From an uncultured Prevotellaceae bacterium (lineage in GTDB: Bacteria > Bacteroidota > Bacteroidia > Bacteroidales > Bacteroidaceae), in assembly GCA_900321965.1 (NCBI GenBank), contig ONYA01000003.1:62001-126000 (forward strand): 64,000 nt of DNA. The letters run 5' to 3'. Position numbers and translations under genes: made by a program. Position 1 is the stretch's first letter. Each line of letters begins with the position of its first letter. This document shows, piece after piece, positions 63,640-64,000 of this stretch. The notes beneath the pieces were generated by a model that worked only from the letters and a program-made list of their open reading frames with translations, had not been told where the DNA came from and did not search any database.

Positions 63640-64000
63640 ATGAAAGCAATCAAAAAAACTCGTATGTCTGCTGCTGACGACAGCAGCAACAGTAGCAGTA
63701 CAAGCACAGCAAGTGACACCGCAGAGCCAGATGGAGCGTCTCGACCGTGGCGTAGTGGCCGTCCGTTCAGGCACGAACTTTATCAGCTGGCGCTTCTTAG
63801 GGAGCGACGACCCTGCCACGACCTTCGACGTTGTCTGCGACGGCACGGTGGTCAAGGAAGGCCTGACCGTCACCAACTTCAAGCACTACAGTGGCAAGCT
63901 GACCTCTAAATACCAGGTGGTAGCGAAGGTCGGTGGCCAAGTGGTCGACACCAGCTCCGAGGTGGGTGTCTGGGACAAGTACCTCTCGCTGCAGCTGAAC
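63640..64000 (+). CDS. PL11-like rhamnogalacturonan lyase, 3' partial, frameshifted in an A7 run
   Basis: The ATG at 63640 follows a good promoter and gives MKAIKK, but after the run of seven A (63652-63658) its frame yields Ser/Arg-rich nonsense. With one A fewer the frame reads LVCLLLTTAATVAVQAQ, a perfect signal peptide, then QMERLDRGVVAVRSG, NFISWRFLGSDD, TFDVVCDGTVVKEGLTVTNF and on to the window end, which is a typical PL11 N-terminus like those of the two other PL11 genes here. No ATG opens the second frame upstream of the mature part. So the gene is either switched off by slippage in the A run, a fresh pseudogene, or a sequencing error. The 3' end lies beyond the window. Confidence 0.75.

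Noticed and set aside
1..64000. tRNA, rRNA, transposase, integrase, or an HTCS/ECF sigma regulator for the pectin genes
   Set aside because: All gaps between genes were read and nothing of this kind was seen; regulators of the SusCD locus must lie outside the window.

Overview
The window looks like a Bacteroidota chromosome, most probably Prevotellaceae (Prevotella, Segatella or Xylanibacter type). The evidence is gene content (SusC/SusD pairs, Mfa1/Mfa2-type fimbriae, DUF3575, DUF3868, DUF4419 and DUF4954 proteins, M6 peptidases and secreted enzymes with a short 'G-[LI]-Y-I-x-x-G-K-K-x-x-I-K' tail), the Bacteroidota promoter pattern (TTTG or TTG, 19-22 bp, TAnnTTTG) seen repeatedly, and the lack of Shine-Dalgarno sites. 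Species cannot be named from this alone. No rRNA, tRNA, CRISPR array, transposase or phage gene was seen.

Layout. 1-11.3 kb: a 5'-truncated phytase-like esterase, a MATE transporter with an extra C-terminal domain, a repeat-rich gap, a decayed outer-membrane gene, an M6 peptidase, then on the minus strand fumarase - second M6 peptidase - nagB, then a small secreted protein and a lipoprotein on the plus strand. 11.3-17.4 kb: a minus-strand operon hflX - DUF4954 - M16 peptidase with overlapping ends. 17.4-23.8 kb: a minus-strand fimbrial operon DUF3575 - DUF3868/OmpA - Mfa1 - Mfa2 - thioredoxin/fimbrillin fusion. 24.0-30.3 kb: a plus-strand PL11 rhamnogalacturonan lyase converging on a minus-strand set DUF4419 - dual esterase - GH28.

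30.4-54.7 kb holds the centrepiece: ten minus-strand genes with tiny gaps behind one promoter near 54,700. The order of transcription is fasciclin lipoprotein, SusC, SusD, fasciclin, fasciclin, SusC, SusD, GH115, tandem SGNH esterase, GH2. It is laid out as a polysaccharide utilization locus in which fasciclin lipoproteins take the place usually held by SusE/F-type glycan-binding proteins. 54.6-64 kb: another repeat-rich gap, a large secreted protein of unknown function, a truncated PD-(D/E)XK nuclease gene, a giant PL11 enzyme with autotransporter-type strand repeats, and divergently a further PL11 gene whose signal peptide is split by a frameshift in an A7 run.

Together the PL11, GH28, GH2, GH115 and esterase genes point to use of acetylated plant cell-wall pectin, mainly rhamnogalacturonan I and its side chains (inference). 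The most unusual items are the inverted-repeat-bounded element at 3.1-3.6 kb and 54.9-55.2 kb (with a solo end at 30.4 kb), the signal-peptide cassette shared by unrelated lipoproteins, the fasciclin-rich locus, the redoxin-fimbrillin fusion, the MATE-ATPase-like fusion, and the A7 frameshift.
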